Notes under the pieces: model-generated
What the model was told of the DNA's origin: nothing
The model's input: only the letters and a program-made list of their open reading frames with translations
Database searches by the model: none
NCBI GenBank assembly: GCA_016858145.1
Contig: JAEHOE010000036.1
Location: 558,001 to 622,000 of the forward strand
Reading direction: 5' to 3'
Length of the DNA: 64,000 bases
From: Edaphochlamys debaryana
Taxonomy: Eukaryota; Chlorophyta; Chlorophyceae; Chlamydomonadales
Translations under genes and position numbers: made by a program
Shown here: piece by piece, positions 46,801-57,886 of the stretch
Numbering within the stretch: position 1 is the first letter of the stretch
How the letters are laid out: the number at the start of each line of letters is the position of its first letter

Positions 46801-48815
46801 TTCCAGGCCTGCTTCGTCTCATAGTTTGGGCTTGAGTCTCCGTCCCCGCGAGGAGAAGGTCCCGCTCATCCGAGCTGCACGTCTGACCGCGCCGAATGAT
46901 ATAACTCCGGACGCCCTTCCTCCTGCAGGTATTGTGTACGTTGGAACAAGGTACGGCTCGCTGCGACGCCCTGGGATGTCTGGCAATTGTCCGCGCCTGC
47001 CCCACCGTCACTCCCGCCCCCAACCCCAAACTGCCTCTACCCTCTTTACCTGCCGCTGCCCCACCGACCCCCGCCCCTGCAGGGCCCCATGCCGCCCTCC
47101 AACGCGCCCCCCAGCCCCCAGCGCGGCGGCCTCCCTGCCCCCGAGCCCCTGGACTCCCCCTGGGCCTGGCACTGGGGCGCCTGCTGCTGCTGCTTCCGGC
47201 AGCTGTCCACCATGGAGCTGTGAGGGGGAGGGGGGGGAGGGGAGGGAGGCATGTTGGTCAGGGGTGGGGAAGAGGACAGGGAGGGGTGTGGGCCTGGCCT
47301 GCGGACCTGCCCGAAACGCCCTCAACACGCCCTTCCCCTCCTCCCCGCGGCCCCCGCCTTCCCCCCCAGCTCCACGTTCCTCCGCATCGTGTCCGACTCG
47401 CCCACGGTGCAGGCGGCGCTGTCGCACCCGGGCAGCGCCCTCACGCCGCACCGCCTGCAGAACGTCTTCACGTTCGCGGCGGGCATCGCGGGTGGGCCGG
47501 AGTTGTGCGGGGGCCATAGCCGGGCGGAGGAGTCGCTGCGTTAAGGGGGTAACACCGGCCTTAGTGGGGGGAATACCGCGAATCAAGCGCAGGCGCTCGC
47601 CGCAATGCCTCAGCCTGCTGTGGAGCTGCCCGGCAATAGCGTTGCCAGTCTTGCCACCAGAGGCTTCGGTTCCAACACCGCCCAGCTGTACCCAAGACAC
47701 CCGACCCTCACCCCCCCGTCACCCTGTGTCCCCCCGCAGGGGTGTACATGAACGACGACTCCACGGGGGTGCACGACATGCCCGTGCAGCCGGGCGGGGG
47801 CTCCCCGGGGCAGGCGGGCCCGGCCATGCAGATGCCCAGGGGCAGGGCCAGCCACGGACCCGGCGGCGTCAGCAGGTGCGTCTCTCCAGGGCCTTTGCAG
47901 GCGATGCTTCCCCTCCCAGCCCCTGTCCACACGGCCCGTACAGCGCATGCACAAGTGTGTCGTGCGCCGTACATCTTGACATGTGGCCGTACGGCTGCCG
48001 TACGATGCATGTGCAGGTTCGGCGCCACCACCAAGGGCCTGGAGATGCTGCGCCAGAGCCTGCCCGCGGGGCAGCGGGCGGCCATGCAGATGGCCACCGC
48101 CTGGACGCCGCTGCGGGGGCGGGGCGGGGCGGAGTGGGAGGCGGACGGCTCGCCGCCGCCCTCGCCCAGCGGCCGGGAGAGCCTTACGGCGGCGGGCACC
48201 GTCGGCGCGAGGCAGGGTAGGCGGCCGCGGGTGCAAGGAAGTGTGGGGAACGGCTGTGGAAGCGGAGGACGGGGAACGCAAGGTAAAGGAATGCGAGGTT
48301 GCAGACGCTTGCCCTCCTGGCCCTTTTGCCCCCGCCCCTCCAGGCCACCGGCCGCCGGTGCTGTGCCTCACGTTCGTGCAGTTCATAGATTCGCTGCGGC
48401 TGCTGGCGGAGGAGGCCGTGGGCCACCCCGTGCAGAACGACATGGTGGGGCACCGGCCGCCCCGGCCAGGGCCGTCTGAGACGCATAACGCGGGGGGCCG
48501 ATGCCCGGCCAGCCCGGTCCATTAGGCCCTCCGCGCCCATCCCCACAAGCACCACATCTTAAACCTAACAACTCCTGTCCCTCCCCCCGGGCCCAGGTGG
48601 AGGCGGTGCTGCTCTTCATCGTGGGCGACATCGCCTCCTCGCCCTTCCCCCAGCCGGACGGCACCAGCGCGGGCGCTGCGGCCGCCTCCGCAGGCTACAC
48701 GGCGCGGCCGGGCTCGGCCCCCGCGCGGCTGCGCAAGCGGCCCATGCTCTTCTCGGCTGGCGGCGCCGGTGGGGCCATGGGCAGCGGCACGTTCGGCAGC
48801 GGGGACGACTACTGA
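43820..48815 (+). CDS. EF-hand protein of unknown function, 17 exons
   Basis: Model: 639 residues from ATG 43820, exons 43820-43882, 44121-44207, 44358-44447, 44594-44666, 44803-44945, 45211-45318, 45481-45546, 45754-45873, 46102-46221, 46630-46742, 46929-46950, 47083-47219, 47370-47491, 47740-47875, 48017-48216, 48344-48444 and 48597-48815. One canonical EF-hand loop, DMDQDGALSVEE, spans the junction of exons 3 and 4 near residues 70-81 and has all its calcium ligands (D1, D3, D5, E12). The rest is a mix of helical segments (SIHRLSPLYNRFADVCFRKH, FVQFIDSLRLLAEEAVGH), a Cys-rich turn (WGACCCCFRQ) and Pro/Gly linkers. There is no signal peptide or clear membrane span. Exon 2 was ended at a gtgggg donor to keep phase; exon 11 has only 22 nt. 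Its gene diverges from the IQ-motif gene, which suggests a calcium-related partnership, but that is inference. Confidence 0.8.
46351..46534. repeat. Duplicated block inside an intron of the EF-hand gene
   Basis: Two imperfect copies of about 54 bp (46351-46404 and 46481-46534) share ggttcgggcctctt and atcgcatcccaagaaggct. They alternate with ctgg and gcgg microsatellite tracts, so the intron at 46222-46629 is a small tandem-repeat array. Confidence 0.75.
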
Positions 48816-48926
48816 GGGCGCTGGGCCGCTATAACTGGGGAAGCGAGCCCTGAAGCAAGGGGCGGGGGCAGGGGGTAGAGCCGTAGGCAGGTTTGGGCGT
48901 GTCAGCTAGCCAGCAGATATCAGAGG

Positions 48927-48980
48927 CAGGAGGTAGCAAGCCTTAGGAAGCAGAGTGTTACAGGAGGTAGCAAGCCTTAG
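48927..48980. repeat. 20-bp perfect direct repeat after the EF-hand gene
   Basis: The string caggaggtagcaagccttag occurs at 48927-48946 and 48961-48980, in the 3' UTR of the EF-hand gene. Confidence 0.85.
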
Positions 48981-49106
48981 CAAGCGAGGCCAGCAAGATG
49001 GGGAGGGGAGCCGAGCCATGCACGGGAGCCGAGCCGGCTTCAGGGTACCGAATTTAGCGCGTGCGTGTGACTTTTGGAAGGCACACTGCAAACAGTCGCG
49101 CACACA

Positions 49107-49131
49107 TGTAAACCACCGCCACTGCCTGTAA
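49107..49131 (+). terminator. Two TGTAA poly(A) signals of the EF-hand gene
   Basis: TGTAA occurs at 49107-49111 and 49127-49131, about 300 bp after the EF-hand gene stop. Both lie only 30-50 bp before the next gene's ATG at 49160, so the 3' UTR of one gene appears to overlap the 5' UTR of the next. Confidence 0.6.
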
Positions 49132-49159
49132 AGCTTGAACACCGCCTGGGCTTGCCAAC

Positions 49160-52100
49160 ATGGCGGTGTCAAAGGAGCGCCTCGTCGAGCAGCTTCAGGT
49201 GTACCAGGACACTGTCAACAAGATGGAAAGCAACATTGGGGTCAGCGGAGGCAGTTCTGAGGCCGTGCTCGCGGGCGACCAAAGTGCATGGTGCGAGCCC
49301 GCTTGCGACTTTGGGCAGATCTTGGCGTTGAATGGGTGAAGGGTCCGATCCTGAGTCATCTGAGGGTCTTTCGGGGGCTGGGACTTGCTTGCCCGTCTCC
49401 CTCGAACTCCTGGGATCCCCTGGGCAGCCTGGACATTTCACCCCACCTTGCAATCCAGCTCCCCGCACGCCCCAACCCCCTCCCGACAGGTTAAGCCAGA
49501 ACGCAGACGCCATCCGGACGCTGCGGCAGTTCCTTGATGAAGTATTGGGCTCAGTCAGCGGCTCACCGGGACGGGCGGCAGACCTCCTGAGTCTGTGGAT
49601 GTCCGGTCTCACAGAGGCAGGGACCTGGGCTTGGGTGACGGGCAAAGCGGCAGCCATCACCACCACAACCGACAGTCTGGTCAACCTGTCTCCAGACGAC
49701 GACACACGCCGACAGCAACTCGATGAACGGCTGACAGAGGTCCTTACCCCGGTGCACTGGCTGTTGGAGGTGGTGATCGGCCCCTGCCAGGTGCGGCCGG
49801 GTCGCAAGAGGGCATGGGACGGCGTGAGGGGCTGATGTGTGCCCGCTGCACTTTGGGCTGGTGCGATCGTACGGAAATGTTATGCACTCGCATCCCACAT
49901 GCCTGCCTGCCCTCCAGGCCTGTCTGGAGGCCGCCAAGGGCAGGCCGCAGCAGATGCTACAGGCACTGCAGGCGGCGGCCCGGCTCTGGCGGCCCGACTT
50001 CGCGGCAGCCGTGGCGGCGATGACTCGGTGCAGCGAAGTCCACGCGCGGATCAGCGCGCGCACGGGTGCGGGAGCTGCAGCACCGGGCACTGGAATCGCA
50101 GAAGCGGAAGCGTGGGTCGCCATACCGTGCGTTCAGCACGCAAACTCCTGTCTCAGTCTCGCAGCCTTCGCCGTGGACATCCTCGCTGTCCTGCTCCGGC
50201 TGCCGCAAACGGCAGAGCGCGGTCAGGGCACCGCAGAGGCGGTGCAGGCATCAACCGCCGAGCTGCAGGCCGCCGCCAGCGGGCCAACGGGGGCCCTGCT
50301 GGAGGGCGGCCTGCTGCAGGCAGCGGCCGGAGCCATCCTGCGCTGCCCCCGACCCGTAACGGATGAGGCAGAGACACGGCGGTTCGTTGCTGCAGAGCTG
50401 AGCTATGCGTCGTGGGGCTTCGCTGCCGCACTGAACGGCATACACCGCATGCTGTACCATGTCAAACCCCGTGCCGCGCCGCTGGCGGGGGTGCTTGCGC
50501 AGTCCGATGTGGGCGCCCTCCAAGAGGCGCTGGTGGAGCGGCTGTGCGTGCACGCAGGCGTGGAGCTGGAACCGGGGGAGGGCGGAGGGCAGGGGCGGTG
50601 GTGGCTGCCGCAGCTGGAGGCCAAGGTAGGGCACGTGATCGGCACCCCCGTGAGAGGAGAGTGGAGAGCTCGGGCAACGGCGGGGTGGCTTGAGCAGTCC
50701 CACTTCTTTGCGTGGACTCTGGTGTCCTTTGCCGAGGGCGGCAGCGGTAGCGGTTCGTCAGCCAGGCTTCCGCGGCTTGGGCCGCGGGCCCTGGAGGCGC
50801 TGTGCCGCCTGTACCGCGGCCAAGGCCTGGGAGGAGCCTACGCACCGCAGCCGACATGGTACTTGGCACATGTGCTGGTGGGTGTCTGGGCTTCCCTGGC
50901 GCGCTTGCCCCGGCGACGCCTGTGAGGGCCTGGGCTATTCTTTTTCTCGCCGTCAGCTGACGGGGGCCCTGGCCTCCCATGGTCCACTCCCTCACAGGGC
51001 CCCGACATTGAGGCCTTCCTGCATGGCACCAGAAGCGCTGAGCTGGCGGCCTGGGGCATGGCGCTCGGCTGCGAGCTGGTGGCCGCTGAGCTGGCTGGGA
51101 CGAGCCGCGGCGAGCAGGTGCGTTGTTGGCGGATGATACTTGGCTCACAGCTTCCGTGTTGACTCAAGTTTGACGCCCCCTCAACTCTGCCCTTCACTGC
51201 CCCAGTGCGGCGCCTCCCTGGTGCGGCGTGGGCTCCACGCGCTTCACAGACTGGCTTGGCAGGATGACTGCTGTAAGTCGTAGAGTATCTCGGGTTATCG
51301 CAAGGGACAGCTTGAGTTGGAGAGTGGCCCCTGGCTTGCTAAATACCGTCCAAGCACTGCCATAACAAGCATCCCTGCTATCGCTTGCAGCCCCAGGGAA
51401 GCTGGGCGCCTCGAGCGAGAAAGAGCTGGCGGCGCAGCTGGTCCACGCCAACCTGGCTGCTAGCCTGGACTACGCCCTGCGCCTGGCCTTCACCGCCGCG
51501 GACCGGGCAGCGGCCAGCAATGAGTCGAGAATGCGGAGCCTGGCCGAGGACTTGGCGGAAGTTCCACCGCTTGTAGCGGAGGTGCTTGCTGCGCCGACCT
51601 TCCCTCCAGCCGCCCGCCTCGGCGACGGCGGCGCGCTGATGACATTCGCCAAGCGCGCGGCCATGATGACTCAGCGGCTGCAGGAGCTGGAGGCGGCGGG
51701 CAGCGCGGAGGCCGGCCGGCAGGAGCGAGAGCTGCTGGCGGGGGTGGTCAACAGCCTGCTGCTGTGCATGCCCAAGTGCTACCACCTGCTGGCTCACGCT
51801 GCGGACGAGGCCTCGTCCGCAGCAGGAATCAGCGGAGGGGATGCAGCTCGAGCAGCCCCAGGAGGCGTGGAGGTGCTGCTCGAGCGCTGCGCAGGTGCCC
51901 TGGTTGCACAGGCTGCGGCGCGGGCGGCGCCGTCGCGTGTGAGCTCTGCTTCGGCTACGTGGATCTACTATGCCACTCTCTGGGCGCTGGGGCACGTAAC
52001 GGAAGTGTCGACGTCGCCGGCCTGCCCCGACAAGGCCCAGCGGCTACTGGCCTGCCAGCCGCACCGCCTGCTGGCGGCGGCCTGCAAGCTGCTGGTCAGC

Positions 52101-52889
52101 GCCAAAGTTGCGTTGCCCACCGCTAGGGACACAGCGTTCCCCGAACGTTCTGCCAATCCCGCCGAGCTCCCCAAGGCGCTGGCGACCGCGGTGGTGCAGC
52201 TGCTGGCGAACCTGGCCGCCGTCCCCGAGCTCACCGGACGCGTGCGGGCGTGGCTTCTGGCCCCAGACGGCGACGACGCTACCGTTGCCGAGCAGGCGAG
52301 CGTGCAGAGCTTTGAGCTCGGGTGCCTGGAGCCCCTGCTGCGCATGGGCCTGGCGCCGCGCATACAGCAGCTGTCTCCCGGCGGACCCATCGGCACGGGG
52401 CTGCAGTGCCTCCTGCGCGCCGCAAGATCGAGGAGCAGTGACCGCGGCTCGCTGCAGTCCCTCCTTCAGGCTACGGGCATGAACCCGGGGATGGAAGTTG
52501 ACGGCTTCCGCTTCATGGCGAGGTTCGTGTCATCAACGCCTTTCCTCGACCTCCCATCGGCGCCCGCCACGATGGGGTTTGCGGAGGGTCAGGGCTCGGG
52601 CTCGGGGCCGGCCCCGTCCGAGGTGGCCGCGCTCGTGGCGGCGCCCCTGCCGCCGCCGCTGGCGGTGCCGCTGGCCGAGGCGGTCCTCCGGGAGCTGCGC
52701 GTGTGCGCGTACCCGGGCTGCCTGTCGTACGGCGGCCGGGGCGAAGCGGGGCTGAGCCTCAAGCAGTGCAGCCGCTGCAAGTGCGTGCGGTACTGCGGGG
52801 CGGCCTGCCAGAAGGCGCACTGGAAGGCGGGCCACAAGGCGGAGTGCCAGGAGGCTGCTGCGGCGGCGGCGGGCGGCCCTCCGACGTGA
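49160..52889 (+). CDS. MYND zinc-finger protein with a long helical N-terminal region
   Basis: Model: 1025 residues, exons 49160-49290, 49490-49790, 49918-50877, 50998-51117, 51206-51272 and 51391-52889. The C-terminal MYND finger (about 965-1012) has the paired Cys and the His-Cys end: CAYPGC, CSRCKCVRYC, CQKAHWKAGHKAEC. MYND fingers bind proline-rich peptides, and many volvocine proteins carry one at the C-terminus. The first 950 residues are Ala- and Leu-rich helices without another domain I can name; they may form an alpha-solenoid. The donor at 49291 was chosen because it leaves the phase needed for LSQNADAIRTLRQFLDEVL; the nearer GT at 49241 does not. The start ATG is the first in the open first exon and lies in the shadow of the upstream gene's poly(A) signals. 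There is no catalytic SET domain. Confidence 0.85.
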
Positions 52890-54040
52890 TCCTTTGCCAA
52901 GGACGAAGCAGAGGTTTCGGGGATGGTGCGGTATTGTGAGGCAATCTGGTGTGATTTGGGTTAAATGTTCAAGCTATTGTGCGGTGATAGTGGTGCGGGC
53001 GAGGAGTTCTTTTCCCTGGGTCTGGTGATCATGCATTCATGTTGATGCTGGGTGCAGTGGCCCAGGTAGTGCAGGCAAGCGCCCCTCCCTCGTAGGGGGC
53101 TGCGAGGGGCCTTCTTGGGTGTGGGGAGTGCGCAAGACAAGGCATGAGCATGGGCGGCTGCGGAAGGCAGAATATGTTTGCGTATAGGTGCGAGTAAGGT
53201 GCACTTTGCTACAGCCTGAGGCTACAGCGTTGGGCACCTCCTTACTTCTTGATGCCACGGCGGCCTGATGCGTGGAAAGTCCGGCAGTGGCGTTGACTGG
53301 CGCGGTGGGGCAGACGCTGCGTGGACGATAGGAGCCAGCCTACATGGGTGATGTATGGGCTGATGCCCTAGAAGGGCCAATTAATCCGAGGGCGTGATGA
53401 TGTGGGCACCCAAGCGCTTCGTGTGTCGGGGGAGTCCGGGGCGCCAGCAATGCAGAGGACGCAAGATCGTAAGTTGAAGCGACCATTGTCACGTCTAGGC
53501 TCCCTGCCCCGTGGTACAGGCCACGTCCATGAGTCCATACCATATACTTGGCTATTCAATTCCGGGACTTCGTACCACTAGCTCCTGGCCTGCCTCCTCA
53601 CACGCATCGGCCACAGCCTCCTTCCAACCGACGAGGTCAAGGTCACTGCACTACCACGCCCATACTCCAACTCTCGGGAACCAACCATATAGGCGCGTGC
53701 AGCACTAAAGCCACAGGGGCTTGCCCTAATGCACCCCTGACGGTACATACAGGCATGTACAGGTGGCTCAAGGCACGTTCACGGCGATACCATGCATGGC
53801 CACTGCCCATTCGCTAGATCGCTCCCCACCCCTGCGGCGTTTGTGTCATCGCTCACATATCAGTTGCACCCCCCAGAAATAACAGGTTATGTACACCTCG
53901 TCGGCTGCCCAGCCCCGTCATCAACTCCCGCCAGTCGTGAATGTTGGCCCCCCACTCCCGCCCCTGGCCACCGTCCCTCCTTCCATGACCGCCGCCTGGC
54001 GTCCTTGGGGCCTTCAGCCAACTGGTACGTGCCATCGCTC
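52890..54040. other. 3' ends of two convergent genes
   Basis: These 1.15 kb separate the MYND-gene stop from the coiled-coil gene stop on the other strand. I found no TGTAA in either direction, so the 3' ends may use variant signals. No coding exon is supported. Confidence 0.5.
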
Positions 54041-57018
54041 CTATCGCGCAGTTCGCGCCCGCTTGTTGTCGCCCTGGGCAGTGAACTCGCTACCTCCGTT
54101 TGCCTCCAGCACCGCAGCGGCCTCTGCCAGCTTGTCGAGCGGCGTGTCCGGACCCCGGCGGAGCTTGATCTTCGGCCGAGCACCAGCCGAGGCCTTGGAC
54201 TGCGGGGCCTCGGATTGCTGTGCGGGAGCCGCAGCGGTGTTTGCGGATGGCGGCGGCTGCCTCTGCAGCGCCATTTGTTGCGCCGCAGGCGGCCCCGTGG
54301 CGCCGCCGCTTGACGGCACTTGCGCGGGTGGCGCCATGAAGGTTGGCATGCCCAGCCTCGCGCCTGGAGCCTGGTGCTGCGGGGGCTGCTGCCCTGGCAT
54401 AGCCAATACCCAGCCGCCCCCAGGAGCTGCACCGCTAGCGGCCACGCCTTGAAGGGGCGGGCCCATTCCCGGAGGCTGGGGCAGCACGATGCCGTTGACG
54501 CGCAGCACAGTTGCCACGTGGTTGCTATAGTTGATGGCGTGGGCAGCGGCTTCGCTGGCGGCCTTGAGGTTGAGCAGGAGCACAGCGTTGTCGTCCTGGG
54601 CCAGCAGCAAGGCCGCCTGGGATCACAGGTGGGGGTGCGTTCGGGGGAAAGAGGGGCTGGTTAGTCGAGGGGCCGCTCAGCCAAAGACGGGGAGAGCGAA
54701 TTGCAGGGTAGCGTGTTTGAAGCTCTGCAGGGCCTGACAGACGAGAGCCCCCGCCTTCCTCACCTCAGCCTCAGATCTCTCTGTCAGGTGGTTGTCGGAC
54801 GCCTCCTCGGCAGCCATTCGCTGCTTCCGCTCCTCCGTCGCGGCGCCCTCGGCGGCATCGGCACGTTTCGTTTCCTGCGCGGTGCGCAGCAGGGCTTCCT
54901 CCTGCAAGGTCGAGGGAAGACATTGCAGCGAGCGGTCAGGGTTCCTGGCCAACGGAGATGAGTGGCCTGCCCATGCGCAGCATCCGTGTCCGACCATCGC
55001 CGACCCCACACCCCATTGAGACCTGCATCGGCTGTGAGTGGCCTCACCCGCATGCGGCTCAGCTCCTCCTGCCGAACCACATCGGCCTGCCGCAGCTGCA
55101 CCAACTCCTGCCTCAGCGCCGCTTCCGCCATGCGCGCCGCCTTGACCTGCTCCTCGACCTGCTCGAGCAGCGCGGCCTCCGTCAGCCGTGCCGTCTTGCG
55201 CTGCTCGTCCAGCTCGCGCCGCAGGGCGGCCTCCGTACGCTGAAGGTCCCGGACCTGCTCAGCCAGCCGGCCGTTGTCGCTGGCCGCCTGCGCCACCGCC
55301 TGCTTGCGAATCTCGGCCGAGAGCTGGGCCTGCTGTTCGTGCTGCTGTGCGTGGTCCAGGGCGGCTGCGGCATCGGCCTGCGCGGCCGCCGCCTCAGCCT
55401 GGGCGGCGGACAGCTGCTGCCGGAGGTCGTACTCCGTGTCGTGGTGGCGCTTCTCCATTGCCAGCTGCTGCTTGTGCACGGTGTCGGCCTGCGTGCTAGC
55501 CGCGTCCAGCCGCTTCTTCAGAGCGGCCAGTTCATCCTGCGCCAGCTGCTCGCGTTGCTGTGCGGCAGTGGCCTGCGCCTGGGACGCCGCCAGCTGTCGC
55601 CTCAGCTCAGCTTCCGCCTTCTGGGCCTTGTCCGCCAGCTCCTGAGCGTGCTGCCGCTGCTGCTGCGTTGTCCTCGACGCCTCCGCCTGCGTGGCCGCCA
55701 GCTGCCGCTTGAGCGGCGTGACGGCCGGCCGCTCCTTCAGCCGGGTGACCTCCATCGTGGCGCCGGCGAGCTGCTCCCGCAGCTGCGCCTCAGCGCGCTG
55801 CAGGTCTTGCAGTTGCTTGCGAAGGCGCACCTCCGTCAGCTCCGCTGTGTTGAGCTGGTCCTTGACCGAGCTCGCTGCCCTGGACGCCTCCGTCGCGGCC
55901 ATCGCCAGGTGCTCCTTGAGCGCCTTGGCCTCCGCTTTGGCCTTGGCCGTCTCGGCCTGCGCCTGCTCCGCCTTCTTCTGCAGCTCCGCAAACGCCATGG
56001 CGTGGCGCTGCGAGGCGGCCTCGAAGATGGAGCGGGCAGCCTCCGCCGCGACGGCTGCCTCCTTGGCGTGCTGGGCCCGCAGGGCAGCGGCCTCCTTGCC
56101 CTTCTCATCCACCGCGCTCTCCAGCGCGGCTACCGTATCCTGCAGCTGCTGGATCCGAGCAGCTCTTGCGGCTCCCAGCTCCTGGCAGGTCTTGTGCGTC
56201 ATGGCCAGCTCCTCAGCCCGCTGGACCGCCGCAAAGGCAAGCGCGGCCTGGGCCTCGCTCAAGCTCTCTCCATGCCGCTTGGTGGCCTCGGCCAAGATCG
56301 CCTCAGCCGCTGCCGTCTTGCGCCGAGCCTCCTCCAGCTCGCGTGCGTGCACGGCGCTGGCCGCCTGCAGCTGCTGCTGGGCGGCCGCCGTTGCGGAGGC
56401 CTCCGCCACCAGCGCGGCCAGCGCTTCCAGCCCGGGCCACTCGGCGAACGCGATGGGCCCTAAGGCGGCGTTGTCCGGGTGTGACTGCACGAGCACCAGC
56501 TCTCCTGCCTTGGTGTCCTTCGCAGCTTGAGCCGCCTCCGCCTTGGGTTGATTGCCATCCGTTTCTGCTGCGGCCACATGGCTGGACCGGTCTTGCTGCT
56601 CAGCGCGCTGGTGAGTGCAGGGCGTGGCGTCCGCCTCCGCCTTGCGCTTGGTACCCGTTTTGGGGGCCTTCGCGGGGAGGGTTGCGGAGATCGAGGGCCT
56701 GCAGGCCAGTGGCGACGCGGTGATGGGGACCTCGACGCGCGCTGGGGCTCCTGGAGCATACGACTTGGCAACTGGTGTGTTACCGCAGCCTGCAGCAGCG
56801 ACCTTCGCTGGTGGGGTCCCCGCAACTCCGAGCTTTGGGGCTGCAGGCGGAGTTGCCGCGATGCCAGACTTCGCAGGCGGGATAGCGGCTGGCTTGTTAG
56901 CGGCGAGAGGTGAGAAGATGCGAGGAGAGCTTGTGCCGATGGGCGCCTGGCGGCCAGTCTTGGGGGGCGTGTCGGAAAGGCCTGGGGGCACTCTTCGACG
57001 TGCAGGGGACGCCACCAT
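54041..57018 (-). CDS. Long coiled-coil protein, unknown function
   Basis: Model: 894 residues from ATG 57018, exons 57018-55048, 54901-54764 and 54616-54041. The N-terminal 160 residues are Pro/Ala/Lys-rich with TPPKTG-like repeats and a basic KRKAEAD stretch that could be a nuclear signal. From about 190 to 700 the sequence is nearly continuous heptad-like helix rich in Ala, Gln, Glu and Arg (for example LRKQLQDLQRAEAQLREQL and RRQLAASQAQATAAQQREQL), a long coiled coil. The C-terminal part has a short hydrophobic segment (NYSNHVATVLRVNGIVLPQ), then Pro/Gln-rich linker and a basic end, NKRARTAR. The ATG at 57018 follows an exon boundary at 57089, and the upstream frame is open, so a longer N-terminus is possible. 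A structural role (nuclear, centrosomal or ciliary) is inference; the sequence does not decide. Confidence 0.8.
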
Positions 57019-57089
57019 GCTGGGGGCTAGCGGGTGCTTGCAGCGCAGGTGTCGATTGCAGCGCTTGAGACTCCAACCCAACCCTTGAT

Positions 57090-57230
57090 CTGTGGGAGTG
57101 GAGGAGCGCGGTGAGCTTTCAGGCAACGGCCTTGCGCGACCATGTGGAAGGCGCGACCGCATGTTCACGCAATTCCATCCAGTACGCCCGTGCTGCCAAG
57201 CAGTCACAACAGCGGGAGATCTCACCTTGG
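57090..57230 (-). other. Probable 5' UTR intron of the coiled-coil gene
   Basis: On the minus strand a good donor (aag then gtgagatc) at 57230 and an acceptor (actcccacag) at 57090 enclose 141 bp just upstream of the start codon. No ATG precedes them in frame, so the first exon would be untranslated. Confidence 0.5.
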
Positions 57231-57529
57231 TCAACGCGATATTACAAAATACAAGCAGCCGACGTCCTCAGTCCTTCGCCGACCACATGTCGGCATCAGC
57301 AGGTCCGTTGCAGCGGCGCGACAAGAACGAATTGGGCCTGGCACCAGGATTGTGATAGTATGATACCTTATGCAGTATCTGGGTGATACGCACAGGCTCT
57401 GGCTGCGAAGCTCGCAAAGCCGGCGGCGAGCGGTGCGACCGGATCCAAGGTCGTCCAGCGACAGCTGGGGCCAAAACCGCTTACCTGGCGGGCTCACGGG
57501 GGCTCGGGACTCATCGCTCAGATGCTTTG

Positions 57530-57534
57530 TTACA
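57530..57534 (-). terminator. TGTAA poly(A) signal of RPA12
   Basis: Minus-strand TGTAA about 355 nt after the RPA12 stop at 57887 and upstream of the coiled-coil gene on the same strand. Confidence 0.6.
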
Positions 57535-57886
57535 TAAGCCACACGTATGCACTTCAACCGGATATCACTCGCAAACTCGGCTGCAACATCCCGGTGCCCC
57601 ACGGCCGCGTGTCCGGTCGCTCCTTCCCCGTTGACAGAGGCCCCCACCCCCTCGCCAATCCACCTGCTCCAAACAGTAACCCCGCACTCCCCCGTATCTC
57701 TCCAACTCAACGTAGCGCATTTAGTATACAGGTGCTGGCACGCGCGTCCACTGACTTGCCGTGGATTGGCAGTGTATCCAGCTGCACGGTCCACCAGCCG
57801 CCTCCTCCTGGACTCGGCCCGGCAACGCCTCAGCACCACCGCGCAGCACCGGAAGGCAGTAGTCTTTCCAGAGCTGCCGTACAACC
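57535..57886. other. RPA12 3' UTR
   Basis: This stretch lies between the RPA12 stop codon and its poly(A) signal. No other feature is visible; bases 57231-57529 beyond it should contain the coiled-coil gene's promoter. Confidence 0.5.

Noticed and set aside
55000..56500. Plus-strand frames of about 280 and 500 codons opposite the coiled-coil gene
   Set aside because: Mirror frames of Ala/Gln/Glu codons; the minus strand shows heptads, correct splice sites and phase.
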